From Rhodospirillales bacterium (GTDB taxonomy: Bacteria; Pseudomonadota; Alphaproteobacteria; Acetobacterales; Acetobacteraceae), in NCBI GenBank assembly GCA_025351925.1, contig JANXVC010000214.1:1-33378 (forward strand): DNA of 33,378 nt, read 5' to 3'. Numbering within the stretch: position 1 is the first letter of the stretch; every line of letters begins with the position of its first letter. The notes under the pieces are model-generated. The model did not search any database. It was not told where the DNA came from and saw only the letters and a list, made by a program, of their open reading frames with translations. The position numbers were made by a program, and so were the translations under genes. Below are positions 1-8,610 of this stretch, piece by piece.

Positions 1-152
1 CGCGCCAACCGCCCCGGCATCGGGTGGTTGCTGCGATAAAGCTTGCCGGGAATGACGGTGGCGAAATTTGACCAGCCAAGCCGCAGCACGGCATGGTCGA
101 TGAACAAACTGTCCCACCACACGCCTTTGTCGGCTGCGGTGCCTTTGAACAA
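1..152 (-). CDS. Phosphatase-like protein, N-terminal fragment (gene runs off the window)
   Basis: A minus-strand reading frame follows sdhB directly and stays open to the window edge. It encodes about 50 residues, including WWDSLFIDHAVLRLGW and the stretch VIPGKLYRSNHPMPG. The arrangement 'IDHAVLR ... PGKLYRS..P.PG' resembles the N-terminus of small tyrosine or dual-specificity phosphatase-like proteins, in which the catalytic CxxxxxR loop lies further downstream and so outside this window. The family call is from memory of that pattern and cannot be verified here. The start is uncertain: no ATG is in frame. A TTG at 152 lies 6 nt past the sdhB stop, and a GTG a few codons later is an alternative. 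The near-contact with sdhB suggests co-transcription as the last visible gene of the sdh operon. Confidence 0.5.
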   Translation of the reverse strand, partial: MFKGTAADKGVWWDSLFIDHAVLRLGWSNFATVIPGKLYRSNHPMPGRLA

Positions 153-157
153 TGCAC

Positions 158-940
158 CTAGACCTGGCGTTCCAGCATTAGATGCTTGATCTCAGCAATA
201 GCTTTCGCCGGGTTCAGGCCTTTCGGGCAGGTTTCGGTGCAGTTCATGATGGTGTGGCAGCGATACAGCTTGTAGGTGTCTTCCAGATCATCCAGCCGGC
301 TGCCGGTGTACTCGTCGCGGCTGTCCGCAATCCAGCGATAGGCCTGCAGCAGGACGGCCGGACCCAAATAGCGGTCGCCGTTCCACCAATAGCTTGGGCA
401 GGACGTGGTGCAGCAGAAGCACAGGATGCACTCCCACATGCCGTCAAGCTTGGCGCGCTCGTCCTTGCTCTGCAGCCGCTCGGCATCCGGCGGCGGCTGG
501 GTGTCGGATTTCAACCACGGCTCGATGCTGCGAAGCTGGGCGTATGCCTGGGACAGGTCAGGCACCAAATCCTTCACCACAGCCATATGCGGTAACGGGT
601 AGATGCGCACGGCGCCGTCCACCTCGTCATGCGCCTTGAGGCACGCCAGCGTATTGCCGCCATCGATGTTCATCGAGCAGCTGCCGCAGATGCCCTCTCG
701 GCAGGAACGGCGGAACGTCAGGGTCGGATCGACCTCGTTCTTGATATAGATCAGCGCGTCCAGCACCATGGGCCCGACCTTATCCAAGTCGAGCTCATAG
801 GTATCGATGCGCGGGTTGGCGCCGTCATCGGGATTCCAGCGATAGACCTTGAACTGCTTGGTCCGGGTCGCGCCCGGCGCAGCCTTATAGGTCTGGCCCT
901 GGCCGATCTTGCTGTTTTTAGGCAGCGTGAAGGTAGCCAT
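158..940 (-). CDS. sdhB: Succinate dehydrogenase iron-sulfur subunit
   Basis: This is the 260-residue iron-sulfur subunit of complex II. It carries electrons from the flavin of SdhA to the quinone site formed with SdhC and SdhD on the cytoplasmic face of the inner membrane. All cluster ligands are visible. The [2Fe-2S] site is C80, C85, C88 and C100, within [10 protein letters not shown]. The C-terminal ferredoxin-like half carries C171, C174, C177 and C181 ([11 protein letters not shown]) and C228, C234 and C238 ([11 protein letters not shown]), which ligate the [4Fe-4S] and [3Fe-4S] clusters. The N-terminal 30 residues are a short, poorly conserved lead common in alphaproteobacterial SdhB. 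The ATG at 940 lies 18 bases after the sdhA stop, so the gene is the fourth of the sdhCDAB operon. Length and motifs are complete. Confidence 0.97.
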   Translation of the reverse strand: MATFTLPKNSKIGQGQTYKAAPGATRTKQFKVYRWNPDDGANPRIDTYELDLDKVGPMVLDALIYIKNEVDPTLTFRRSCREGICGSCSMNIDGGNTLACLKAHDEVDGAVRIYPLPHMAVVKDLVPDLSQAYAQLRSIEPWLKSDTQPPPDAERLQSKDERAKLDGMWECILCFCCTTSCPSYWWNGDRYLGPAVLLQAYRWIADSRDEYTGSRLDDLEDTYKLYRCHTIMNCTETCPKGLNPAKAIAEIKHLMLERQV

Positions 941-958
941 CTCTCTTGCTTCTTTCGA

Positions 959-2770
959 TCAGTAAACGCGCTTCTTCGGCGGGAAGACGGACACCTCGTT
1001 GGTCAGCGTCTGCATCTTCACCTCGCGGTAGCCCAGGTCCACCTTGCCGTTGGTGTCGCACCAGGCGAGCGTGTGCTTCATCCACTCGCCGTCGTCGCGA
1101 TCCGGGAAATCATCGTGGGCGTGGGCGCCGCGGCTCTCATGCCGGTTCTCGGCGCTGACCATCGTGGTCATGGCGTTGCCCATCAGGTTGTCGAACTCCA
1201 GCGCCTCGACCAGGTCGCTGTTCCAGATCAAGGACCGGTCGCTGACCTGCATGTCGGCCATGCCAGACCAAAGGCCCTGCATCCTCGACACGCCCTGCTT
1301 CAGGCTCTCGCTGTTGCGATAGACCGCCGCGTGCGACTGCATGACCTTCTGCAGCTCGAACCGCATGGCCGAGACCTTGGTGCCGCCGCTCGCGTTGCGG
1401 GTGCGGTCGAAGCGGTCGAGCGTCGCCTCGCCGGAGCGTGGCGGCAACGGCGCCTGGCTGGCGCCGGGCTTAAAAATTTCGGACGCTCGGTGCGCTGCGG
1501 CACGGCCGAACACCACGAGGTCGAGCAGCGAATTGGTGCCGAGCCGGTTGGCGCCGTGCACCGACACGCAGGCGGCCTCACCCACCGCCATCAGGCCGGG
1601 CACCACGGCGTCCGGGTCCTTCGCGGTCGGGCGCAGCACCTCGGTGCGGTAATTCGTCGGAATGCCGCCCATGTTGCAGTGCACGGTCGGCAGAACCGGG
1701 ATCGGCTCCTTGGTCACATCGACGCCGGCGAACACCTTCGCGGTCTCGCTGATGCCCGGCAGGCGCTCATGCAGCAATTCGGCGCCGAGATGCTCCAAGT
1801 GAAGATGGATATGGTCCTTATTAGCACCGACGCCGCGGCCGGCGTTGATTTCGAGTGTCATCGAACGCGACACCACATCGCGGCTAGCCAGATCCTTGGC
1901 GGTTGGCGCGTAACGCTCCATGAAGCGCTCGCCTTCGGAGTTCGTGAGATAGCCGCCCTCGCCGCGCGAGCCTTCGGTGATCAGGCAGCCGGAGCCGTAG
2001 ATGCCGGTCGGGTGAAACTGCACGAACTCCATATCCTGCATGGGAATACCGGCGCGGATCGCCATGCCGTTGCCATCACCGGTGCAGGTGTGCGCGCTGG
2101 TGCAGCTAAAATAGGCCCGGCCATAACCGCCAGTGGCGAGCACGACGTTCTGTGCACGGAAGCGATGCATAGACCCGTCCTCCAGGCACCAGGCCATGAC
2201 GCCGCGGCAGGCGCCCTCCTCGTCCATAATCAGGTCAAGCGCGATATACTCGACGAAGAACTCGACCTCGTGCTTCAGGCTCTGCTGATATAGCGTGTGA
2301 AGGATGGCGTGGCCGGTGCGGTCCGCAGCGGCGCAGGCGCGCATCGCCGGGGTCTTGCCGTATTCCTTCATGTGGCCGCCGAACGGGCGTTGGTAGATGC
2401 GGCCGTCCTCGGTGCGGCTGAATGGCACGCCGTAGTGCTCGAGCTCATAGACCGCCGGGATCGCCTCGCGGCACATGTATTCAATTGCGTCCTGGTCGCC
2501 AAGCCAGTCCGACCCCTTCACGGTGTCATACATGTGCCAGCGCCAATCGTCCTCGCCCATGTTGCCGAGCGCGGCGCCAATGCCGCCCTGCGTCGCAACG
2601 GTATGGCTACGAGTCGGGAATACCTTGGTCAGGCATGCAGTCCGCAGCCCGGCCGCCCCCATCCCGAGCGTCGCCCGCAACCCAGCGCCACCCGCACCCA
2701 CCACGACGACGTCGTAGGTATGGTCGATGACATTATAGGCCCGTGCCGACGGCATAGTAATCGCGTTCAT
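959..2770 (-). CDS. sdhA: Succinate dehydrogenase flavoprotein subunit
   Basis: This is the 603-residue flavoprotein that oxidises succinate to fumarate in the TCA cycle. The N-terminal dinucleotide-binding motif is [13 protein letters not shown] (glycines 25-30). The covalent FAD attachment site is the His of [17 protein letters not shown] (H56). Active-site segments are present: [21 protein letters not shown] near residue 270, the [11 protein letters not shown] segment, and the C-terminal [19 protein letters not shown] flavin-contact region. Length is normal for bacterial SdhA. The ATG at 2770 is 48 bases after the sdhD stop and the gene is followed 18 bases later by sdhB, giving the order C-D-A-B. 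Nothing suggests damage. A long open frame opposite it on the plus strand is a composition artefact. Confidence 0.98.
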   Translation of the reverse strand: MNAITMPSARAYNVIDHTYDVVVVGAGGAGLRATLGMGAAGLRTACLTKVFPTRSHTVATQGGIGAALGNMGEDDWRWHMYDTVKGSDWLGDQDAIEYMCREAIPAVYELEHYGVPFSRTEDGRIYQRPFGGHMKEYGKTPAMRACAAADRTGHAILHTLYQQSLKHEVEFFVEYIALDLIMDEEGACRGVMAWCLEDGSMHRFRAQNVVLATGGYGRAYFSCTSAHTCTGDGNGMAIRAGIPMQDMEFVQFHPTGIYGSGCLITEGSRGEGGYLTNSEGERFMERYAPTAKDLASRDVVSRSMTLEINAGRGVGANKDHIHLHLEHLGAELLHERLPGISETAKVFAGVDVTKEPIPVLPTVHCNMGGIPTNYRTEVLRPTAKDPDAVVPGLMAVGEAACVSVHGANRLGTNSLLDLVVFGRAAAHRASEIFKPGASQAPLPPRSGEATLDRFDRTRNASGGTKVSAMRFELQKVMQSHAAVYRNSESLKQGVSRMQGLWSGMADMQVSDRSLIWNSDLVEALEFDNLMGNAMTTMVSAENRHESRGAHAHDDFPDRDDGEWMKHTLAWCDTNGKVDLGYREVKMQTLTNEVSVFPPKKRVY

Positions 2771-2818
2771 TTGGCTCGCCTCAAGAGAAGTAGCACAAGA
2801 TATGGTGCCGATCGCAAA

Positions 2819-3217
2819 CTAGGATAGGGCCAGCTTCAACACCGCGACGCTGGCCATCAGCCCAAGCACTAGTGACACCGACTTGGCGCCCAGGATCATC
2901 AAAGTCATCTGCCACTTGTTCGCGACATAGTCCTCAAACACGACCTGCAGGCCCAGATGCATATGATGGAATGTGATGACGATCAGCACCAATAACAGGA
3001 CAGCATTGATCGGGTTGCTAGCCCAGGCCGCGACGACTACTTGCGGAGCACCTATCAGATGCAGCATGGCATAGATGAACCATAGCGTAAGCGGCACCAA
3101 GGCGATGCTGGTAATACGCTCGATGCGCCAGTGCTCCACCCCGGAATGCCCGGCGCCCACGCCCCGCGCGCGTCCAAGCTGGCTGCGCCGCACATTGATC
3201 GAAATGCTCTCACGCAT
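2819..3217 (-). CDS. sdhD: Succinate dehydrogenase membrane anchor subunit
   Basis: This 132-residue protein has three hydrophobic segments (about residues 36-53, 70-90 and 104-130), as expected of the SdhD anchor. With SdhC it holds haem b and the ubiquinone site. The N-terminal GVEHWRIERITSIAL matches the usual alphaproteobacterial SdhD lead-in. The segment FHHMHLGLQVVFEDY (about 83-97) is the conserved second-helix region, where a histidine ligates haem and the following acidic-Tyr pair faces the quinone pocket. The ATG at 3217 is 3 nt after the sdhC stop, so the two are almost certainly translated from one mRNA. The assignment rests on position, helix count and these short motifs, because SdhD diverges quickly. 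Confidence 0.92.
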   Translation of the reverse strand: MRESISINVRRSQLGRARGVGAGHSGVEHWRIERITSIALVPLTLWFIYAMLHLIGAPQVVVAAWASNPINAVLLLVLIVITFHHMHLGLQVVFEDYVANKWQMTLMILGAKSVSLVLGLMASVAVLKLALS

Positions 3218-3220
3218 GTG

Positions 3221-3658
3221 TCAGTGTCCCAGCAGCCAGAGGCCGACGGCCCATACCAGCACGCTGCTGACCGCAGTGGCGATCAACACCGCCCAGCCGG
3301 TCGCGTACGTCTGCGGCAGGTCAAAACCGAAACCGGCGTCCCATCCCAGATGCCGGATGCCGTTGAAGAAGTGGAAGAACAGCGACACCGTCCAACCAAA
3401 CAGCACGAACAGCCCAATCGGCGAACCGACGAAGCCCTGCACCGTGTTGAAGGCACTTGGCCCGCTGGCAGCGGCGACGAGCCACCAGACCAGTAGAAGC
3501 GTCCCGACCGAAACCGCGATCCCGGTCACGCGATTCATGATCGACAGGATCGACGTCATCTGTGGGGTATAGATTTGTAGATGCGGCGACAACGGACGCC
3601 GTACGGTCTTGCCGTCGGTGGTGTACCCCACCATCAACGCATCCCGAACATCCTTCAT
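3221..3658 (-). CDS. sdhC: Succinate dehydrogenase cytochrome b556 subunit
   Basis: This 145-residue first gene of the operon has the family signature RPLSPHLQIYTPQMTSILSI (21-40) followed by N42-R43, then three membrane helices. H96 in FHFFNGIRHLGWD corresponds to the haem b ligand region of SdhC. It pairs with SdhD to anchor the SdhAB dimer and bind ubiquinone. The start used is the ATG at 3658. An ATG eight codons later is also possible, but the upstream version matches the MKDVRDALM-type N-termini of related proteins. A likely promoter lies in the 137-base gap before it. Confidence 0.95.
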   Translation of the reverse strand: MKDVRDALMVGYTTDGKTVRRPLSPHLQIYTPQMTSILSIMNRVTGIAVSVGTLLLVWWLVAAASGPSAFNTVQGFVGSPIGLFVLFGWTVSLFFHFFNGIRHLGWDAGFGFDLPQTYATGWAVLIATAVSSVLVWAVGLWLLGH

Positions 3659-3704
3659 AGTGCGGCCATGGAATTGTCAGCTCCGAGCGGTGAGTGCCCG
3701 CATG

Positions 3705-3744
3705 TTCGTATTCTCAGAAATGGGCAGGGTCAAAGAATGGTCAA
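3705..3744 (-). promoter_or_regulatory. Candidate sdhCDAB promoter
   Basis: In the 137-base gap between asd and sdhC, the minus strand carries two TTGACC hexamers (3739-3744 and 3728-3733). The second is 17 bases upstream of TACGAA (3705-3710), a weak -10. Transcription would start about 40 bases before the sdhC ATG. The -35 is convincing and the -10 only fair, so this is a prediction from spacing and consensus. The overlapping pair of -35-like hexamers could be two promoters or one promoter plus an activator half-site. Confidence 0.4.
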
Positions 3745-3795
3745 CCGAGGCGCGACGCTTCCAACCCGACCCGCGCCGGAAGCATGCGCCCAGCG

Positions 3796-4821
3796 TCAGG
3801 CGGCCTTTTTCAGCAGCCCCTGCGCCACCACGACCTCGGCGATCTGCACGGCGTTCAATGCGGCGCCCTTGCGAAGGTTGTCCGACACGCACCAGAATGA
3901 CAGGCCGTGCTCCACCGTCGGGTCGCGGCGAATGCGGCTCACGAACACCGCGTCCTCGCCCACACAGTCGGCGGGGGTCATGTAGCCAGCGTCGTCGCGG
4001 GTATCCATGACCACGACGCCAGGTGCCTCGCGCAGGATGGCGCGGGCGTCGGACGCAGTCACGGGCTCATGAAACTCGACGGTGACGGCCTCGCTGTGGC
4101 CGATGAACACCGGCACCCGAACGCACGTCGCCTGCACCAGGATATCGGCGCCCAGAATCTTCCGCGTCTCAACCGCCATCTTCCACTCTTCCTTGGTCGA
4201 GCCGTCCTCCATGAACTTGTCGATGTGCGGGATGCAGTTGAAGGCGATGGGCTTGGTGAACTCCTGCGCAGTGACGGGATCATTCACGTACATGGCGCGG
4301 GACTGCGCCCACAGCTCGTCCATACCCTCCTTTCCAGCGCCGGACACGGACTGGTAGGTGGAGACAACCACCCGCTTGATGCGGAACCGGTCGTGCAAGG
4401 GCTTCAGTGCCACAACCATCTGAATCGTCGAGCAGTTCGGGTTGGCGACAATGCCGCGACGGATGCGGTGCAGCGCCTCGGGATTGACCTCCGGCACCAC
4501 CAGCGGCACGTCGTGCTCCATGCGGAACTGGCTGGTATTGTCGATCACCAGGCACCCGGCGGCGGCAGCGCGCGGAGCGTGCACGGCGGATACGCTGGCG
4601 CCGGGGCTGAACAGCCCGATGTCCCAGCCGGTGAAGTCGAAGGTGTCAAGGTTCTTGACCTTCAGCACCGCCTTGTCGCCAAAGCTGACCTCCTGCCCGG
4701 TGGAGCGGGCGGAGGCGACGGCGGCGACCTCGGTGACTGGGAAGTCCCGCTCAGCCAAGGTTTTCAGGATCTCGCGCCCGACCGCACCCGTGGCGCCGAC
4801 AACCGCGACCCGATAGCCCAT
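3796..4821 (-). CDS. asd: Aspartate-semialdehyde dehydrogenase
   Basis: This 341-residue enzyme reduces beta-aspartyl phosphate to aspartate semialdehyde with NADPH. That step is the branch point to lysine, diaminopimelate, methionine and threonine. The N-terminal Rossmann motif is VVGATGAVGREIL. The nucleophile is C130 in ANPNCSTIQMV, Q157 sits in TYQSVSGAGKEG, and the substrate-binding R and active-site H appear in CVRVPVFIGHS (R235, H242). Length matches the family. It starts at the ATG at 4821 and is transcribed toward sdhC. The 86 bases separating it from the upstream iaaA stop may hold its own promoter. The linked iaaA makes aspartate, but co-regulation is only inferred from order. Confidence 0.97.
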   Translation of the reverse strand: MGYRVAVVGATGAVGREILKTLAERDFPVTEVAAVASARSTGQEVSFGDKAVLKVKNLDTFDFTGWDIGLFSPGASVSAVHAPRAAAAGCLVIDNTSQFRMEHDVPLVVPEVNPEALHRIRRGIVANPNCSTIQMVVALKPLHDRFRIKRVVVSTYQSVSGAGKEGMDELWAQSRAMYVNDPVTAQEFTKPIAFNCIPHIDKFMEDGSTKEEWKMAVETRKILGADILVQATCVRVPVFIGHSEAVTVEFHEPVTASDARAILREAPGVVVMDTRDDAGYMTPADCVGEDAVFVSRIRRDPTVEHGLSFWCVSDNLRKGAALNAVQIAEVVVAQGLLKKAA

Positions 4822-4907
4822 GCTGCATCCCCTAGCTTGCTGCGAAACAAATTAGAGTTAGCGAGTGGGGCCGTGCGGCACAAGCGCTGAACGAACAGAC
4901 CAGCCCT

Positions 4908-5837
4908 TCAGGACCAGGCCTGCATCGCTTCCTGGTAGATGCCGGTCCAGGCGGCGCCGTCCGCGTGCACGAAGCCGCGATACATGCCGCGGGTGTTGAA
5001 AGGCAGCGACACGCGCCCGGTGCGGTCGATTGCCACAAAGCCGCCGGTTCCGCCGACCGCCGCAAGCGCCGCCATGACCGCTGCCGCCGCCGTATCGAGA
5101 TCCTCATGCGCCAGCCGCATCCGGGCCGACAGCTCGTGCCCGGCAGCGATTCGGATAAAGCTCTCGCCGTGCCCGGTCGCCGACAGGGCGCAGGCCGCGT
5201 CCGCCCAGGTGCCGGCGCCGGCGAGCGGGGTGTCGCCAACGCGGCCGGGCAGCTTGCCGGTCATGCCGCCAGTACTGGTGGCAGCGGCGAGGTTTCCGAA
5301 ACGATCCAGCGCCACCGCGCCTACGGTTCCATGCCGGTCGGCGTCGTCGAGATCGGCGCTGAAGCTCGCCTCGGCCGCCAGCATCGTCCGCAGCGCCTCC
5401 CGGCGACCGGGTGTATCGAAATACCCGGGCTCCGCGAACGCGACGCCATGTGCGCGTAGGAAGTCGAGCGCGCCCAAACCGACGAGCAAGACGTGCGGCG
5501 AATGTTCCATTGTAGCGCGGGCCGCGAGCACCGGGTTGCGCGGGCCGCAGATGCCGGCGACCGCGCCGATGCCGAGGGTAGCGCCGTCCATGACTGCGGC
5601 GTCCATCTCATGCTGGCCGTCACGGGTGAACACCGCGCCGCGGCCGGCATTGAACAGCGGGTCGTCCTCCAGCGCGACGACCGCGGCGGTTACGGCCTCG
5701 ATCGCCGGACCGTCCGCCGCGAGGATTTTGTGCCCGGCCATCAGGGCGCGATGCAGGCCGGCGCGGTAGGCGGCTGGGTCCATGCTGCCCGGCGGCATAG
5801 TGCCGGCGCCGCCGTGGATGGCGAGAGTGGGGTTCAT
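4908..5837 (-). CDS. iaaA: Isoaspartyl peptidase / L-asparaginase (Ntn-hydrolase)
   Basis: This 309-residue precursor belongs to the plant-type asparaginase family. These enzymes self-cleave to expose an N-terminal threonine and then hydrolyse isoaspartyl dipeptides or asparagine. Diagnostic segments are AIHGGAGTM at the N-terminus, FNAGRGAVFTRDGQHEMDAA, the cleavage/nucleophile site HGTVGAVALD (Thr 171 in this numbering), and the substrate loop STGGMTGKLPGRVGDTPLAG. The start was placed at the ATG at 5837 because AIHGGAG begins within six residues of the N-terminus in the family. A frame extending 12 codons upstream has no supporting similarity. The gene is divergent from the DUF938 gene, with 64 bases between the starts. 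The product would supply aspartate to the pathway begun by the neighbouring asd. Confidence 0.92.
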   Translation of the reverse strand: MNPTLAIHGGAGTMPPGSMDPAAYRAGLHRALMAGHKILAADGPAIEAVTAAVVALEDDPLFNAGRGAVFTRDGQHEMDAAVMDGATLGIGAVAGICGPRNPVLAARATMEHSPHVLLVGLGALDFLRAHGVAFAEPGYFDTPGRREALRTMLAAEASFSADLDDADRHGTVGAVALDRFGNLAAATSTGGMTGKLPGRVGDTPLAGAGTWADAACALSATGHGESFIRIAAGHELSARMRLAHEDLDTAAAAVMAALAAVGGTGGFVAIDRTGRVSLPFNTRGMYRGFVHADGAAWTGIYQEAMQAWS

Positions 5838-5846
5838 CGTCGCGGT

Positions 5847-5876
5847 TTGACATATGGCGCGGGGCCGGCACAAGGT
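5847..5876 (+). promoter_or_regulatory. Candidate promoter for the DUF938 methyltransferase gene
   Basis: A perfect TTGACA (5847-5852) sits 18 bases before CAAGGT (5871-5876), upstream of the ATG at 5902. The -35 is strong and the -10 weak, so the call is tentative. It lies within the short divergent intergenic region shared with iaaA. Confidence 0.35.
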
Positions 5877-5901
5877 TCAGGTCCCACCCGGGAGGGTCTC
5901 C

Positions 5902-6501
5902 ATGGACGCTAGATGGTCGTCGCACAGCGTAGAGCGCAACCGCGACGCCGTTCTGGCCGAACTGCGCGCGCTGCTGCCGACCGCCGGTCGGGTGCTGGAG
6001 ATCGCAAGCGGCAGCGGCGAGCATGCGGCGCATTTCGCGGCGGCGCTGCCCAATTTGGAGTTCCAGCCGAGCGATCCCAATCCGGAGGCGCGGGCCAGCA
6101 TTGACGCTTGGTGCAAAGGCCTGCCGAACGTACGCCCAGCGCTCGGCTTGGATGCAGCGCTGCCGAATTGGCCGGCGCTGCAGGCCGACGCCGTGCTGTG
6201 CGTCAACATGATCCACATCGCGCCCTGGGCAGCGGCGCAGGGCCTCGTCGCAGGTGCGGGCCGAGTGCTGCAAACCGGCGGGCTGCTGGCGCTGTATGGC
6301 CCGTTTCTGAGGGACGACGTGCCGACCGCTCCGTCCAACGCGGCGTTCGATGCGGGCCTCCGCGTGCGTGACCCGGCCTGGGGAGTGCGCCGCCTGGAGG
6401 ATGTGGCGGCGCTGGCCGCGGCAGCCGGGTTCGGGGCGCCCGCGATAACAGCGATGCCGGCCAACAACCTGCTGGTCGCGTTCAGGCTTGCAGGCCGCTA
6501 G
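5902..6501 (+). CDS. DUF938 family class I SAM-dependent methyltransferase
   Basis: This 199-residue protein has motif I of class I methyltransferases, RVLEIASGSGEHAAHFA. It is followed by the acidic post-motif region FQPSDPNPEA and the segment INMIHIAPW-like VNMIHIAPWAAAQG, a hallmark of the DUF938 family. No substrate is established for the family, so none is assigned. The start ATG at 5902 has a good GGAGGG ribosome binding site 5 bases upstream. An in-frame upstream ATG at 5854 would overlap the putative promoter. The stop overlaps the stop of the convergent dctA-like gene by the four bases CTAG at 6498-6501. Confidence 0.85.
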   Translation: MDARWSSHSVERNRDAVLAELRALLPTAGRVLEIASGSGEHAAHFAAALPNLEFQPSDPNPEARASIDAWCKGLPNVRPALGLDAALPNWPALQADAVLCVNMIHIAPWAAAQGLVAGAGRVLQTGGLLALYGPFLRDDVPTAPSNAAFDAGLRVRDPAWGVRRLEDVAALAAAAGFGAPAITAMPANNLLVAFRLAGR

Positions 6502-7781
6502 ACCCGGCTCAGCACCTCGGGCGCAGTATGCTGCGCGAGCACGGCGCGGGCGCGGTCGTAGTCGAGCTGGCCCTCCCAGCGGGCGACGAAGATCGTGGCG
6601 ACGGCGTTGCCGAACAGGTTGGTGATCGCCCGCGCCTCCGACATGAAGCGGTCGATTGGGAACACCAGCACGATCGCCTCGACCGGAAGCTTGCCAGCCA
6701 GCGTGCCGAGCGTCGCCGCCAGCGTGATGAAGCCGCCCCCGGTGACGGCGGCAGCGCCCTTGGAGGTCAGCAGCAGCACGCCGAGGATGCCGACCCACTC
6801 GCCGAGGCTGAGCGGGATGCCGAGCGCCTGCGAGATGTAGGCGATTGCCATGGTGAAGTAGATGCTGGTGCCGTCGAGGTTGAAGGCGTAGCCGAGCGGC
6901 ACGACCAGGCCGACCAGCGGACGGGAACAGCCGAGGTTTTCAAGCTTTTCCATCAGCGTCGGCAGCGCAGCCTCGGATGAGGAGGTGCCGAGGACGATGA
7001 AGAACTCTTCTTTCAGATAGCGTATGAGCTGGAACAGGCTGAGGCGGCAATACGCCATGACGGCCGTCAGCACGACCAGCACGAAGACGATGCAGGTCGC
7101 ATAGAAAGCGAGCATCAAATACAGCAGGTTGCTGAGCGTGCCGATGCCGTAGCGGCCGATGGCGAAGGCCATGGCCCCAAAAGCGCCGAGCGGCGCCACG
7201 CGCATGATCAGCGACACCATGCCGAAAAACGCGGCGCCGATCTGGTCCAGGCCGTGGACCAGGCCGGACGCCTTTTCGCCCACCTTGGCAAGCGCCACGC
7301 CGAACAGCACGGCGAAGAACAGCACCGGAAGGATTTCGCCCTTGGCGAAAGCGTTGAAGATCTGGTCCGGGATGATGTTGAGCAGGAACTCGGTGGTGGT
7401 CGGGCTGGCTTTCGGGTCAATGAAGCGCGCGACGGCGCCGGCGCTAAGGCTCTTTGGGTCGGCGTTCACGCCGAGGCCGGGCTGGAACAGATGGCCGACG
7501 ATCAGGCCGATGACCATGGCGACGGTGGTCAGCACCTCGAAATACAGGATCGCCTTCAATCCGATGCGGCCGACCCCGGCGGTGTTGGTCAGCTTGGCGA
7601 TGCCGACAACGACGGTGAGGAAGATGATCGGCGCGATCAGCATCCGGACCAGCCGCACGAAGGCGTCGCCCAGCGGCTGCATCTGCACGGCGACCTGCGG
7701 GTAGAAGTGTCCCAGCGCGACGCCGGCGGCGACGGCGACCAGCACCTGGATGTAAAGCGACTTTGAGCCTGTGACGACCAT
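6498..7781 (-). CDS. dctA: C4-dicarboxylate / amino acid:cation symporter (DctA/GltP family)
   Basis: This 427-residue inner-membrane secondary transporter of the SLC1-type family normally imports succinate, fumarate and malate (DctA) or glutamate/aspartate (GltP) with protons or sodium. It shows the serine-rich re-entrant loop GTSSSEAALPTL (265-276), the NLDGTSIYFTMA substrate/cation motif (301-312), and the LTSKGAAAVTGGGFI second hairpin. GTSSSEAALP and PLGYAFNLDGTS favour DctA over GltP, but specificity cannot be fixed by eye. The start at 7781 (MVVTGSKSLYIQ) was chosen because the preceding 39 codons are Arg/Gly-rich and non-membrane-like. It is divergent from a fumarylacetoacetase-family hydrolase, which fits C4-acid metabolism. 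Confidence 0.88.
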   Translation of the reverse strand: MVVTGSKSLYIQVLVAVAAGVALGHFYPQVAVQMQPLGDAFVRLVRMLIAPIIFLTVVVGIAKLTNTAGVGRIGLKAILYFEVLTTVAMVIGLIVGHLFQPGLGVNADPKSLSAGAVARFIDPKASPTTTEFLLNIIPDQIFNAFAKGEILPVLFFAVLFGVALAKVGEKASGLVHGLDQIGAAFFGMVSLIMRVAPLGAFGAMAFAIGRYGIGTLSNLLYLMLAFYATCIVFVLVVLTAVMAYCRLSLFQLIRYLKEEFFIVLGTSSSEAALPTLMEKLENLGCSRPLVGLVVPLGYAFNLDGTSIYFTMAIAYISQALGIPLSLGEWVGILGVLLLTSKGAAAVTGGGFITLAATLGTLAGKLPVEAIVLVFPIDRFMSEARAITNLFGNAVATIFVARWEGQLDYDRARAVLAQHTAPEVLSRV

Positions 7782-7802
7782 TTGGCGTTCCCGCAATCCC
7801 GC

Positions 7803-7817
7803 TCCGGCGATACCGGA
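7803..7817. promoter_or_regulatory. Small inverted repeat in the dctA/hydrolase divergent region
   Basis: TCCGG and CCGGA arms flank a 5-base spacer in the 115-base region between two divergent starts (7781 and 7897). It could be an operator for a regulator shared by both genes. It is short and GC-rich, so it may be chance. No convincing -35/-10 pair is visible here. Confidence 0.2.
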
Positions 7818-7896
7818 TGCGCCCCGGGTTGGCGACCCCTTTTTACCGTTGCCGCGGGCGCGTAGGCTTCGGCGCTGCAACAGTAGGATGCCAGCC

Positions 7897-8574
7897 ATGC
7901 CCGACTACGTGATCCCACCGCCCATCCAGGCCGCCGTGCCCGTCGTTGGGGGCGGCAGCTTTCCGGTACGCCGCATCTATTGCGTCGGCCGCAACTACGC
8001 CGAGCATGCGCGGGAGATGGGGCACGACCCGGACCGCGAGCTGCCATTCTTTTTTACCAAGCCCGCCGACGCGGTGCTGACCGGCGGCGCGGACATGCCG
8101 TATCCCAGCATGACCGCGGATTTGCACCATGAGATGGAGCTGGTCGTGGCGTTGCAGTCCGGCGGCACGGATATCAGCGAGGCTGACGCGATGCGTCATG
8201 TCTGGGGCTACGCAGCTGGGCTGGACATGACCCGGCGCGATCTGCAGGGCGAGGCGAAAAAGGCCGGGCGGCCATGGGATATGGCCAAGGGGTTTGACCA
8301 CTCGGTGCCGATTAGCGACCTGGTGGCGGCCCACGGCGTGGCGCCGGGGCGCATTGAGCTGAGGGTGAACGGCGTGGTGCGGCAGTCCAGCGATGTCGCC
8401 AAGCTGATTTGGAGCGTTCCGGAGACGATCGCCTATCTGTCCAAGTTGGTAAGGCTTGAAGCGGGAGATCTGGTTTTTACCGGCACGCCTGAGGGTGTGG
8501 CCGCGGTGCAGCGTGGCGATCTGCTGGAGGGCACCGTGGACGGCGTCGGCAGCGTGCGGGTCCGAATTGTCTGA
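7897..8574 (+). CDS. Fumarylacetoacetate hydrolase family protein (fumarylpyruvate hydrolase-like)
   Basis: This 225-residue single-domain FAH-family enzyme cleaves carbon-carbon bonds in 2,4-dioxo acids. The short form with the N-terminal segment RIYCVGRNYAEHAREMG and FFFTKPADAV is most like fumarylpyruvate or acylpyruvate hydrolases. Divalent-metal ligands are recognisable as E79 and E81 in HHEMELVVAL and D110 in GYAAGLDMTRRD. The C-terminal segment DLVFTGTPEGVAAVQRGD is the family's conserved Gly-Thr-Pro-x-Gly loop. The ATG at 7897 has an AGTAGGA sequence about 8 bases upstream. Another ATG three codons earlier is less well placed. If the substrate is fumarylpyruvate, products would be fumarate and pyruvate, which suits the divergent dicarboxylate carrier. 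The exact substrate is not provable. Confidence 0.85.
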   Translation: MPDYVIPPPIQAAVPVVGGGSFPVRRIYCVGRNYAEHAREMGHDPDRELPFFFTKPADAVLTGGADMPYPSMTADLHHEMELVVALQSGGTDISEADAMRHVWGYAAGLDMTRRDLQGEAKKAGRPWDMAKGFDHSVPISDLVAAHGVAPGRIELRVNGVVRQSSDVAKLIWSVPETIAYLSKLVRLEAGDLVFTGTPEGVAAVQRGDLLEGTVDGVGSVRVRIV

Positions 8575-8610
8575 GGAAAACAGCGGGACCGTTAGGCCCA
8601 GCCGTTCGAC

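Noticed and set aside
629-2293. Long open frame on the plus strand (554 codons)
   Set aside because: It lies opposite sdhA, has no family motif, and such antisense frames are expected in GC-rich genes.
5620-6798. 392-codon minus-strand frame spanning iaaA and the DUF938 gene
   Set aside because: It crosses two genes with intact motifs in other frames and translates to Arg/Gly-rich nonsense.
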